This document shows, in pieces, positions 14,602-21,877 of a stretch of 27,265 nucleotides of DNA. The stretch's first letter is position 1. Every line of letters starts with the position of its first letter. The stretch is taken from assembly GCA_038230275.1 (NCBI GenBank), contig JBBRNO010000087.1, positions 1-27,265 of the forward strand, given 5' to 3'. This DNA is from JANXXV01 sp038230275 (lineage in GTDB: Bacteria > Acidobacteriota > Terriglobia > Bryobacterales > Bryobacteraceae). The position numbers and the translations under genes were made by a program. The notes under the pieces are model-generated. The model searched no databases. It saw only the letters and a list, made by a program, of their open reading frames with translations, and had not been told where the DNA came from.

Positions 14602-15812
14602 TGGCGGAGAACCCTCTCAAGCCAATCCTGTTCCAGACGGGTTAGATACGCGGCGTCGGGTTCGTGGGTAAAGTGGGCGGCCAATTCTTCATTCGACAGC
14701 GTAGCTGGCCCGCGCGGCAGCGTCAGGGCCTTGGCGCGATCGGTGGAGGAGAGGCTTCCGAGTGAGATGGGGAACGGAGCCTTCAGCGCTTGCGACATTC
14801 CCATAGCTTGGTCGAGCGAGATGAGATGATTGATGACCACCAACGCCCCTTCGGGATTGGCGGCGTTGAACGGAACTGCCAGATAGCTGTAGTTTCCTAT
14901 GGTGCCGCGATCGAATACAAAAGTACGTACCGTCGGTGGAAATTCGCCGCGTGCGATGCGGTTGGAGGCGAAAGACGGACCGTAACTCATGGCGAAATCT
15001 ACCTCGTTGTTCACGAACAGGCGGTCCAAATCTTTCAACGTGGGCGGGTACGTTTCGCCCTTCCTCCAAAGATACGGTTTTAGTCCGTTCAGTAGTTTGA
15101 TAGTTGCTTCCGAGGATTGCTTGTAGAGTTGCTGGTCGAAGCCGAATTGAAAACGGGGCGAGTAGCCGCCGAAGTGGAGCAGGATATGGCGCAGGAAAGC
15201 GGAGCCGGTGAAGTCTGGCGGTGCGATATAGGTGAAGCGTCCCGGGTGCGCTTTGATCCATGTCTGCAGGGCGTCGATCGACCTGGGTGGCTCGGCTACG
15301 CGGGCGGTATCGTACGCCATGACGAACTGTGCCTTTTGCCATGGGGCCTCGTAGCCGTCGATGCTGGTGCCAAAATCGCGGCCGCGCGCCTCTGGGTCGT
15401 ATAAGCGGATATTCGGCAGCGCGTCCGCAAACGGCCCCCACAGCAAGCCCGCTTGCTTGGCGGTACGAAAGTTCTCACCGTTGATCCAGATCATATCGAT
15501 GGAGCCATTGCGCAATTTGCCGGCGCCCTTCTCATTTAATAGTTTGTTGATGGCGTCCGCGGTATCGGCAAGTGGAACCAGGTTGAGAACTATCTTGTGT
15601 TGGGTGAGAAGCGACAGGGAGATGGCGGAGCGGAAGTAACGGTTGCCATCCTCATCGCCTGCCCACCTGGCGAAGTTGACGGTGGTCCCGCTCGCTCGCT
15701 GGGCGATACTATCCCACGACGTCGTTTTGAGTTCAGAGGGCGTGATTCTGGGGCCTTCTGACTGCTTGCAAGCGGCCGTACAAATCGCCAGAATCGTCAG
15801 AAGCTTACGCAT
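14598..15812 (-). CDS. ynjB: ABC transporter substrate-binding lipoprotein, YnjB family
   Basis: A 404-aa binding protein. The N-terminus MRKLLTILAICTAAC is a short lipoprotein-type signal with the lipidated Cys probably at residue 15, although Thr at -3 is atypical. Features shared with E. coli YnjB include TVNFARWAGDEDGNRY, LADTADAINKL, IDMIWINGENFRTAKQAGLL, YIAPPDFTGSAFL, LKPYLWRKGETYPPT and LEQDWLERVLR. YnjBCD is an importer whose ligand I do not know to be established. The start overlaps the upstream permease by 8 bp. The placement suggests that the ligand feeds, or is the product recovered by, the radical SAM/ligase genes that follow. Confidence 0.9.
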   Translation of the reverse strand: MRKLLTILAICTAACKQSEGPRITPSELKTTSWDSIAQRASGTTVNFARWAGDEDGNRYFRSAISLSLLTQHKIVLNLVPLADTADAINKLLNEKGAGKLRNGSIDMIWINGENFRTAKQAGLLWGPFADALPNIRLYDPEARGRDFGTSIDGYEAPWQKAQFVMAYDTARVAEPPRSIDALQTWIKAHPGRFTYIAPPDFTGSAFLRHILLHFGGYSPRFQFGFDQQLYKQSSEATIKLLNGLKPYLWRKGETYPPTLKDLDRLFVNNEVDFAMSYGPSFASNRIARGEFPPTVRTFVFDRGTIGNYSYLAVPFNAANPEGALVVINHLISLDQAMGMSQALKAPFPISLGSLSSTDRAKALTLPRGPATLSNEELAAHFTHEPDAAYLTRLEQDWLERVLRQ

Positions 15813-16587
15813 GATTCCTCATAAATTTTGCGGTGACCGCGAACGCCACTAGTGTGGGAGCCAGGAACACTAGCGCCAACGCCGCGGTGATGGCTTCGTC
15901 TCCTCCGCGTTGGAAAGAAACCAGGATCAGCGGAAGCGTCTGTACCTGGCCACCGCCAATCAGCACGGTGAACAGATATTGGCTCCAGGAGATAAGGAAA
16001 GCGAAGACGGCGGCGACGGCCAGGCCTGGCGCGATGGCGGGAAGGGTCACGTATCTAAAAACTGAGAGCGTGCCGGCGCCTAAAGTACGCGCCTGCGCTT
16101 CCCAATCCGGATGAAATCGGGTGAAGCTTCCCGTCAGCATCAGAATGGTGTACGGAACTGCCGGAATCAGATGGACCAGGATAACGCCAGTGACCGTTTC
16201 CGTGAGACCTAGCCGGAGGAACAGGCCGTGCACGCCCATGGCGGAGGCCAGCGGCGGAGCAATCACGGGTAGCAGTAGCAAGAAGAAGAAAGCGCGCTTG
16301 CCGGGAAAATCGTACCATGCCAGAACTCGCGCCGCGGGCAGTGCGACGGCGAGCGAAATCAACGTAACGGCGATGGCTATCCACAAGCTGGCCGCCATGG
16401 CGGGATTTACGGCGGAGACGGGAGACGCCAGGTAGAGCCACGCACGCGGGCTGTAGCCGGACGGCAAAAGGGCCGGCCAGAACCACCGCTGCGCGAAAGA
16501 CCAGATGGCCAGCAGCAGGATTGGGAAGAAGGCCGCGCTGGCGGTGGCGGCAACCGCCAAGCCTGCGCTGATGCGGCGAGTCTTCAA
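15805..16587 (-). CDS. ABC transporter permease, second subunit (260 aa)
   Basis: A hydrophobic protein with about six membrane spans, beginning AGLAVAATASAAFFPILLLAIWSF. The cytoplasmic coupling (EAA) loop reads DWEAQARTLGAGTLSVFRYVTLPAIAPGLA. The start is placed at TTG 16587, which overlaps the stop of the first permease as TTGA and gives a natural MKTRR opening; a frame open 18 codons further upstream would overlap the previous gene by 58 bp. In E. coli YnjC both permease halves are one polypeptide; here they are separate. It forms the membrane channel with the next permease. Confidence 0.87.
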   Translation of the reverse strand: MKTRRISAGLAVAATASAAFFPILLLAIWSFAQRWFWPALLPSGYSPRAWLYLASPVSAVNPAMAASLWIAIAVTLISLAVALPAARVLAWYDFPGKRAFFFLLLLPVIAPPLASAMGVHGLFLRLGLTETVTGVILVHLIPAVPYTILMLTGSFTRFHPDWEAQARTLGAGTLSVFRYVTLPAIAPGLAVAAVFAFLISWSQYLFTVLIGGGQVQTLPLILVSFQRGGDEAITAALALVFLAPTLVAFAVTAKFMRNHA

Positions 16588-17462
16588 AATAAGGTGGGCC
16601 TTTCCCCAATTTGAATGCGGGCAAATCTTAAGTAAGCCCATACTAACGCCGCGGTAATGATAGACATCAGCACGGAAAGCGCAATGGCGTCTGGGCGCTC
16701 CGTAAGATCGATGCTGGTGAACCGGCGCTGCGCGACTACGCCCAGCATGGAAGGATACGATCGGCCTAGCAAGAATGGCACTTCGAAGGCGCCAAAGATG
16801 AAGGCGAAGACGATTACCGACGCGGACACTACGGCTGGAGCTACCAGCGGAAAAGTGACGTGCCTCAATCTCTGCCAGCGGGAAGCGCCTAAGGTGGCCG
16901 CCAGTTCTTCGTATTCGCCGCCGATTCGTGCGAGCATCGCGAGGGTGACCACCGCGATGAACGGAGACTCTTTTAGCACGTAGGCCGCGATGATTCCCAC
17001 CGAGTAGCGGTCATTGACTAAGACCGGAAATTCGTTGGGCGACGAGAGCAGACCGGCTGCGTACGCGATGCGGGCCAGCAGGCCACTTTGCGAGATCACA
17101 TTGATAAGCAGGACCGCCATGACGAGGTGCGGCACGGCAATCGGGACCTGAATTAGCGAGTTTAGGACCGGCCATCTGCCCGCTGCGCGACGCAGCGCTA
17201 GCGCCAGTGCGAGCCCCGTCGCCGCCGATAGCGCGGTGGCTATTGCCGCAATGCCGGTGGTGAGGAATAACGAGAGCTGAAATTCGCGATTTTGCAGCAT
17301 GGCTGCATAGTGGGTCAGGGTGAGGCTGTGTTCCCCGATTGGCGCGAAAAAGCCGGTGCTCTGGAGTAGGGCAAGAACGACTCCACCTGCGAATAGCCCC
17401 ATGAGGACCAGTAAGGCCGGGGCCAGCATGAGCAGGACGCGGGAATTCGGCGGTGGATTCAA
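16584..17462 (-). CDS. ABC transporter permease, first subunit (292 aa)
   Basis: A six-span permease opening RVLLMLAPALLVLMGLFAGGVVLALL. The EAA loop is EYEELAATLGASRWQRLRHVTFPLVAPAVV at about residues 185-215, the standard contact site for the ATPase. It heads the ten-gene minus-strand run. The start is TTG 17462 with only a weak AGAAGA in front; a start a few codons downstream is possible. Only 44 bp separate it from the divergent small-protein gene, so promoters for both must lie in or overlap this gap. Confidence 0.88.
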   Translation of the reverse strand: MNPPPNSRVLLMLAPALLVLMGLFAGGVVLALLQSTGFFAPIGEHSLTLTHYAAMLQNREFQLSLFLTTGIAAIATALSAATGLALALALRRAAGRWPVLNSLIQVPIAVPHLVMAVLLINVISQSGLLARIAYAAGLLSSPNEFPVLVNDRYSVGIIAAYVLKESPFIAVVTLAMLARIGGEYEELAATLGASRWQRLRHVTFPLVAPAVVSASVIVFAFIFGAFEVPFLLGRSYPSMLGVVAQRRFTSIDLTERPDAIALSVLMSIITAALVWAYLRFARIQIGERPTLF

Positions 17463-17506
17463 TCTTCTAGGCTACACCGGGGCGGGAGTATCATGGAGAT
17501 AGCGAG

Positions 17507-17875
17507 ATGAACTGGCTTAAAGTGCAGATGGCCGTGCTGGTGATCGTATTGATCGCCGCTAGTACGCAGTGCCTGGCGCAGTGCGTTGCTCAGCCTTGCC
17601 ATGCGGCTGTTAGCACGGACGAATCGGTTCCGCCTTGCCATCGCCACCCGGCTCCTCAGCATACTAATTCGCAGGGATCTTGTAGATTTGTGATCCTTGT
17701 TTCGGATTATCGGGCGCCTTCCGCGGCTTCCGTCGAGCTGCAGCGGTTTGATTTGATTGTTGGCTTAGCAGACCTCCGATTGGCACTTTCGCTTTACAGT
17801 AACCAATGCGCTTTGCAGATGTTTTCTCCTCCCCGTTCCGCAGGGAACCCGATTTTCCGCGTCCTTCGAGTCTGA
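17507..17875 (+). CDS. Small exported Cys/His-rich protein (122 aa)
   Basis: A signal peptide is clear (MNWLKVQMAVLVIVLIAASTQCLA), probably cleaved after SQCLA-type residues near 24. The mature N-terminal part is dense in possible metal ligands: QCVAQPCHAAV, then PPCHRHPAPQHT and a later SCRF. GGAG lies about 11 bases before ATG 17507. The arrangement resembles small periplasmic metal-resistance proteins such as the DUF2946 type, and the next gene has a Met/His-rich N-terminus, so a copper-related role is plausible. Family membership is not established. Confidence 0.7.
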   Translation: MNWLKVQMAVLVIVLIAASTQCLAQCVAQPCHAAVSTDESVPPCHRHPAPQHTNSQGSCRFVILVSDYRAPSAASVELQRFDLIVGLADLRLALSLYSNQCALQMFSPPRSAGNPIFRVLRV

Positions 17876-17909
17876 AGATTTTTCTGGGTCCGCTTGCAAA
17901 CAAAATGGC

Positions 17910-17939
17910 CGCAGATGCACGCAGATGAACGCGGATAAG
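17910..17939. repeat. Three degenerate 10-bp units, CGCAGATGMA type
   Basis: CGCAGATGCA, CGCAGATGAA and CGCGGATAAG follow each other without gaps in the intergenic region before the outer-membrane protein gene. Short runs of CGCAGATGAA-like decamers are common between genes in several bacterial phyla; that memory is not verified here. The period equals about one helical turn. Confidence 0.6.
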
Positions 17940-18011
17940 AAAACCCATTTTTGTTTGACGGTCTGACCCTCCTACGCGCTATTCAGAATCGATGATTGAG
18001 GAGTGGTGTTC

Positions 18012-19298
18012 ATGAAATTTCAGCTCTTAGCGTTGTTATTTTTGGTTCCTGCGTTTGGACAGGACGATCCTCATGCCGCGCATGAGGGAATGAAAATGCC
18101 CGGCATGCAGATGAATTCGGCGGGAATGTATTTGATGAATATGGCTTCGGGTACCAGCGTGAATCCGTTATCGTGGCCGATGCCGATGTTGATGCCGCGA
18201 GTGGGTGGGTGGAACCTGATGTTGATGGGACAGGCTTATTTAGTGGACACGCAGCAGTCGGGACCTCGCGGCGGTGACAAGTTCTTTTCGGCGAATTGGT
18301 TTATGGGGTCGGCCGAACATTCGCTGGGCCGGGGGAGCTTGCTTTTTCAGGCCATGCTTAGCCTGGACCCGGCCACTGTTACCGACCGGCGGTATCCCCT
18401 GCTGTTTCAGACGGGCGAGACGGCCTACGGAAAGCATTTGGTGGATGCGCAGCACCCGCATGATTTCCTGATGAGCATTGGGATGCATTATGCGCGCCCG
18501 TTGAGTGAGAACGCGATGCTGCAACTGTATTACGCGCCGGTGGGCGACCCGGCATTAGGGCCGGTGGCCTTTCCGCATCGCGCATCCGCTTTCGAGTTGC
18601 CGCAAGCTACGTTGAGCCATCACTGGCAGGATGCTACTCACATTGCCAGCAACGTTGCCACGGTGGCGCTGAAATACAAATGGCTGCGGCTGGAGAGTAG
18701 CAGTTTTTACGGTACCGAGCCGAATGAGAACCGTTGGAATATCGATTGGGGGCCGATGAATTCTTTTTCGGGACGAATCTCCGTTTTTCCTTCTAAGAAT
18801 TGGATGGCTCAATTTTCCGCTGGCCGCATTCGGCGGCCGGAAGGGGAGGAAGATGGCGATGTAGTGCGAACTACGGCCTCGGTTCATTATTCGCGGCCGG
18901 CCTCGAACGGGAATGCCTGGTCTTCCAGCGTGATCTGGGGACGGAACCACAGTAGGCTGACTAAACGCAATTTGAATTCGTATCTGGCGGAGACGCTTTA
19001 TCCGGTGAGCCGGAAGAACTTTCTGACGGCGCGGGTAGAACTGGTGGACAAAGACGAGTTGTTTGCGAATGACCCGGATATTGAACAACGGCTGGCGCGC
19101 ACGACTGACAGCACGTTCCGTATTGGCGGCTTCACGGCTGGCTACACCCGGGACATCGGTACGTTTAAGAACATCGAAACGGGGCTTGGGGCGAATGTGA
19201 CAGCCTATTCGCTGCCTGCTGCCATTCAACCCTATTATGGCGAACACCCGGTGGGTGTGAACGTCTATTTGCGGTTCCGAATCAAACCTACGGAATGA
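18012..19298 (+). CDS. Outer-membrane beta-barrel candidate with Met/His-rich N-terminus (428 aa)
   Basis: The signal peptide MKFQLLALLFLVPAFGQ is followed by DDPHAAHEGMKMPGMQM and other Met-rich segments (YLMNMASG, WPMPMLMPRVGG) of the sort that bind Cu(I)/Cu(II). The rest alternates hydrophobic and polar residues with many aromatics (FFSANWFMGSAEHSL, LQLYYAPVGDPALGP, HYSRPASNGNAWSSSVIWG) and ends on VNVYLRFRIKPTE, consistent with a barrel of 12-16 strands. ATG 18012 is chosen because GAGGAG lies 8 bases upstream; a GTG three codons earlier lacks a site. I recall similar proteins near copper-resistance genes. Function is inferred, not proven. Confidence 0.8.
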   Translation: MKFQLLALLFLVPAFGQDDPHAAHEGMKMPGMQMNSAGMYLMNMASGTSVNPLSWPMPMLMPRVGGWNLMLMGQAYLVDTQQSGPRGGDKFFSANWFMGSAEHSLGRGSLLFQAMLSLDPATVTDRRYPLLFQTGETAYGKHLVDAQHPHDFLMSIGMHYARPLSENAMLQLYYAPVGDPALGPVAFPHRASAFELPQATLSHHWQDATHIASNVATVALKYKWLRLESSSFYGTEPNENRWNIDWGPMNSFSGRISVFPSKNWMAQFSAGRIRRPEGEEDGDVVRTTASVHYSRPASNGNAWSSSVIWGRNHSRLTKRNLNSYLAETLYPVSRKNFLTARVELVDKDELFANDPDIEQRLARTTDSTFRIGGFTAGYTRDIGTFKNIETGLGANVTAYSLPAAIQPYYGEHPVGVNVYLRFRIKPTE

Positions 19299-19307
19299 GG
19301 AGATTAT

Positions 19308-19628
19308 ATGAAATTGATCACTTTGGGAACGATTGTTCTGGCGGCGTCGGCCTGGGCCGCTCAGCCGCAGATCTTTACCGGCGTAATCACCGACACGATG
19401 TGTGGGAAGTCCCACGGGATGACGGCTGGCCAGCCTGACGATAAATGCATTGCGGCGTGTGTCAAGGGCAGCAGCAGTCAGTTTGCGCTGTTTGACGGCA
19501 AGCAGCTATGGAAGCTGAGCGACCAGAAACGGCCGGCAAAGTTCGCTGCCAAGAGGGTGAAGATTAGCGGGACACTGAATGAGAAGACGGGGACGATTAA
19601 GATGGATTCCCTGGAAGCCGAGCCTTAA
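19308..19628 (+). CDS. Small secreted protein, DUF5818-like (106 aa)
   Basis: The signal peptide MKLITLGTIVLAASAWA ends with an A-x-A site before AQPQIFTG. The mature part shows FTGVITDTMCGKSHGM, PDDKCIAACVKGSSSQFALFDGKQLWKLSDQKRPAKFA, and VKISGTLNEKTGTIKMDSL. This pattern, with three Cys and an OB-like beta fold, matches my memory of DUF5818, a family abundant in Acidobacteriota. GAGGAG sits 7 bases before ATG and the gene is 9 bp after the barrel protein, so the two are co-transcribed. The conserved Cys/His pattern could bind metal. Function is unknown. Confidence 0.8.
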   Translation: MKLITLGTIVLAASAWAAQPQIFTGVITDTMCGKSHGMTAGQPDDKCIAACVKGSSSQFALFDGKQLWKLSDQKRPAKFAAKRVKISGTLNEKTGTIKMDSLEAEP

Positions 19629-19665
19629 AAAGGGGCAAAGACGGAGGGGCGTGTGAAAAGTGAGA

Positions 19666-20049
19666 TTAGTCGGAGGCGCCAAGAACATTCTGCCAGGGAC
19701 CGGCGGGAAGCAGCCTTGGTTGAGGCGCTTCTTCAATCACCTGGTAGTGAGAATTGATCGCCAGCAAGCGGCGTGCAGCTCCATTGAGTTTTTCGGATTC
19801 GAACAAGCAAGTTTGAGATCCTGCCCGCCCCTCTAAACGAAGGGTTTCATCCTGCTGGCGAACTCGATAGACCATCTGTGCACCGTGATGGGCTTGAAGG
19901 GTGTCTAGGGGCCAATCGGACTCTGCAATAAGCCGAATGCTCCCTTCGTACCCGATGACAATGGTCATATTCGAGAGTTCGTGACCGGTACGCATCGCCG
20001 TCTCGGCCGTTTCGAAAATTCTAGCTGCGTTGTCTGTGAACCGTCCCAC
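19666..20049 (-). CDS. Hypothetical protein (127 aa)
   Basis: A soluble protein without signal peptide, starting at GTG 20049 (GRFTDNAARIFETAETAMRTGHELSNMTIVIG). It continues GSIRLIAESDWPLDTLQ and AQMVYRVRQQDETLRLEG. The alternation looks like a small alpha/beta domain; I recall similar unannotated acidobacterial proteins but no family name. It faces the membrane-protein gene divergently over 93 bp and converges on the DUF5818-like gene with 37 bp between stops. No catalytic motif is seen. Confidence 0.7.
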   Translation of the reverse strand: MGRFTDNAARIFETAETAMRTGHELSNMTIVIGYEGSIRLIAESDWPLDTLQAHHGAQMVYRVRQQDETLRLEGRAGSQTCLFESEKLNGAARRLLAINSHYQVIEEAPQPRLLPAGPWQNVLGASD

Positions 20050-20085
20050 GTTTCTCTTATCGTTCCGCTGGGAGATTGTATGAGG

Positions 20086-20114
20086 GTGACGCTTTGTTTT
20101 GCGGGTCCTATACT
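20086..20114 (+). promoter_or_regulatory. Candidate promoter of the small membrane-protein gene
   Basis: GTGACG (20086-20091, four of six consensus matches) lies exactly 17 bp before TATACT (20109-20114, five of six). Transcription would begin near 20121, about 22 bases before ATG 20143, which supports that start over the in-frame ATG at 20080. Confidence 0.5.
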
Positions 20115-20142
20115 ACAATTTGGCCGTTTGGGGCCATCGCTA

Positions 20143-20634
20143 ATGGTGAACCGGCATATCGTGTATGTTGCCAATGCTTTTTACGGCTTGGGAGTGCTGT
20201 TTGGGTTGCCATCGCTTGCCGGGACAGTTTTCTTTGGACTGGCAGCACTGCGGCTGTACCTTGCCGGCCCGGCCGCGAGTGTCACACCGGCATCTGGCGG
20301 GTCCAATAGCGGTGTGGATCTGATACTACTGGCCGCGCGTGCGGCGGGCGCGGTATTCGGGTTCATCGGCGCTATTGGCGACGCGGTGGTCCGGGGGCTT
20401 GCGGTGGCTTCGGTAGCGGTGCTGCTGCTTTCGTTGACGTTGCTTTTCACTGGACGCGGACTGCACGCGCACGCAGGCTGGGCAAGAGTGGTGGCCGGAT
20501 TGATGCTGACTTGCCTGCTGTTGCTGGGGCTGCTGGGATTATTGTCCATCCAGAGCCGGGGGTTGTTTGCGATGCTGTTGACGTCCGCAAGCGGCTACGG
20601 ACTGTGGGCGCTTTGGCGGGGCTTCGCGTCGTAG
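20143..20634 (+). CDS. Small multi-pass membrane protein (163 aa)
   Basis: Nearly the whole protein is hydrophobic, with about five predicted spans: residues around 7-40 (VYVANAFYGLGVLFGLPSLAG onward), LILLAARAAGAVFGFIGAIG, VASVAVLLLSLTLLF, VVAGLMLTCLLLLGLLGLLSI and LLTSASGYGLWALW. An in-frame ATG at 20080 with GGGAG in front would add 21 residues, but the promoter candidate lies between the two. No family is recognised. The stop is 2 bp from that of the convergent isomerase-like gene. Confidence 0.65.
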   Translation: MVNRHIVYVANAFYGLGVLFGLPSLAGTVFFGLAALRLYLAGPAASVTPASGGSNSGVDLILLAARAAGAVFGFIGAIGDAVVRGLAVASVAVLLLSLTLLFTGRGLHAHAGWARVVAGLMLTCLLLLGLLGLLSIQSRGLFAMLLTSASGYGLWALWRGFAS

Positions 20635-20636
20635 TG

Positions 20637-21476
20637 TCAAACGTTGAGCTTCGACACGTAGTCGAAACTCTCGCGGAGCGAATCCAGCGGATTGCCGGCC
20701 GTCTGGTCCTGCTCAACGAAGTAGTGCTTTACGCCTGCTTTTGCAGCGGCTTTCAATACGGGTAGGATGTCGATCATCCCCTTGCCTACTTCACGAAACG
20801 CCGTTCTGGGGATGTCTTCTTTGTAGCGTTTCTCCGTACCTTCGGCCACATTTTTCAGGTGCATTAGCGCCACGCGGTTATGGTACTGTTGCAGCACACT
20901 CACCGGGTCTCCACCGCCGACTTTCACCCACATAATGTCGAGTTCCAGGCTCACCAGTTTCGGGTCGGCGGCCTTCATCAGGACGTCGAGTAGCGTTCCG
21001 TCACCAGACGGCTCGAATTCGAATGCGTGATTGTGATAGCAGAGATGCAGCCCGGCTTTGTGTGCCAGGTCTCCTGCTTTATTCAGCGTGTCGGCGAGTT
21101 TGCGCATTACGTCCGGCCCGCCACGGTCCGCGGGAGCCACATAAGGACATACGACGAATTGGAAGCCGTGACTCTTCGCCTTCTCCATAGCGGCGGGGAT
21201 CTTGTCCTGGTCCTTCATGAATAGCGGAGTGGGAAGGTGCAGACTGACGGGCTTCAGCGAGGTTTGCTTCAAACTGGGCCAGATCAGGTCCATATTATCC
21301 GCGGTGACTTCTACTTCTCGATAGCCGATTTTCTCAATGGCGCGCAGCGTCTCCAAAGGCTCCTTCGGTAAGACGCCCCGGACAGTATAGAGTTGGGCGC
21401 CGACCACTTTTAAGGGGTGGGCGGATGAGAGTGCCGCGGACGCGGCGGCGAGGGCGAGAAATTGACGGCGTTGCAT
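20637..21476 (-). CDS. Sugar phosphate isomerase/epimerase-like TIM-barrel protein with Tat signal (279 aa)
   Basis: The N-terminus MQRRQFLALAAASAALSSA is a twin-arginine export signal. The barrel follows: VGAQLYTVRGVLPKEPLETLRAIEKIGYREVEV, LPTPLF, CYHNHAFEFEP, SLELDIMWVKVGGGDPV, HLKNV and YFVEQDQT. The His of YHNHAFEF, Asp of LDIMW and Glu of VEQDQT fit the metal sites of the AP-endonuclease-2/xylose-isomerase-like superfamily. Acidobacteria and Planctomycetes carry many such exported paralogs, thought to act on keto-sugars or inositols in the periplasm. The exact substrate is unknown. Confidence 0.92.
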   Translation of the reverse strand: MQRRQFLALAAASAALSSAHPLKVVGAQLYTVRGVLPKEPLETLRAIEKIGYREVEVTADNMDLIWPSLKQTSLKPVSLHLPTPLFMKDQDKIPAAMEKAKSHGFQFVVCPYVAPADRGGPDVMRKLADTLNKAGDLAHKAGLHLCYHNHAFEFEPSGDGTLLDVLMKAADPKLVSLELDIMWVKVGGGDPVSVLQQYHNRVALMHLKNVAEGTEKRYKEDIPRTAFREVGKGMIDILPVLKAAAKAGVKHYFVEQDQTAGNPLDSLRESFDYVSKLNV

Positions 21477-21546
21477 GTCCTCTATGCTATAACAACAGGA
21501 ATTTCTGTTCGTGCCTGCATTCGAACCAGTATTTGTGAAACTCCGG

Positions 21547-21574
21547 TTGGCTAGGATGTGTTTAGGTATGTAAT
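21547..21574 (+). promoter_or_regulatory. Candidate promoter upstream of the small ORF and methyltransferase fusion gene
   Basis: TTGGCT (21547-21552, four of six) and TGTAAT (21569-21574, five of six) are 16 bp apart in a rather AT-rich gap. No other pair in this gap fits as well. The match is modest. Confidence 0.35.
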
Positions 21575-21588
21575 GAGCAAGACTTCAT

Positions 21589-21810
21589 ATGCGTTACAAT
21601 GCAGGGAAAGTCGCGGTTTTGATCGCTTTCGCGACCAGTGGTCTGGTTGCATTTTTGGGATTTCGTCCGCACAAAGCCGAGTTTGCGCCGTGCTTTCCCC
21701 CGCAGGCCAAACTTAGCCTCGCTGGCCAGACAAATCGCGGGATAAACAAATGTATACCGACCCAGGATCAGGCCTATTTATCATACAAGTCATTGCGGCA
21801 GCGGTCCTGA
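21589..21810 (+). CDS. Possible small membrane-anchored protein (73 aa)
   Basis: One predicted N-terminal span (VAVLIAFATSGLVAFLGF) is followed by a short polar tail with two Cys. The ATG has no clear ribosome binding site and no family is recognised. The alternative is non-coding leader of the downstream gene. It is included because the hydrophobic stretch and a promoter candidate in front are compatible with a real gene. Confidence 0.35.
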   Translation: MRYNAGKVAVLIAFATSGLVAFLGFRPHKAEFAPCFPPQAKLSLAGQTNRGINKCIPTQDQAYLSYKSLRQRS

Positions 21811-21877
21811 CTGCTGCCTACAGATTGCGAAAGCACCTGACGGCGCGATTCACTGACAGGAGATCCGGAAGCTCGAG

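Noticed and set aside
17955..17985. Promoter TTGACG...TATTCA before the outer-membrane protein gene
   Set aside because: The -35 match is good but the -10 matches at only three of six positions with a 19-bp spacer, too weak to list as a feature.
18555..19415. 286-aa minus-strand open frame
   Set aside because: Antisense to the outer-membrane protein gene and the start of the DUF5818-like gene; Arg/Pro-rich shadow.
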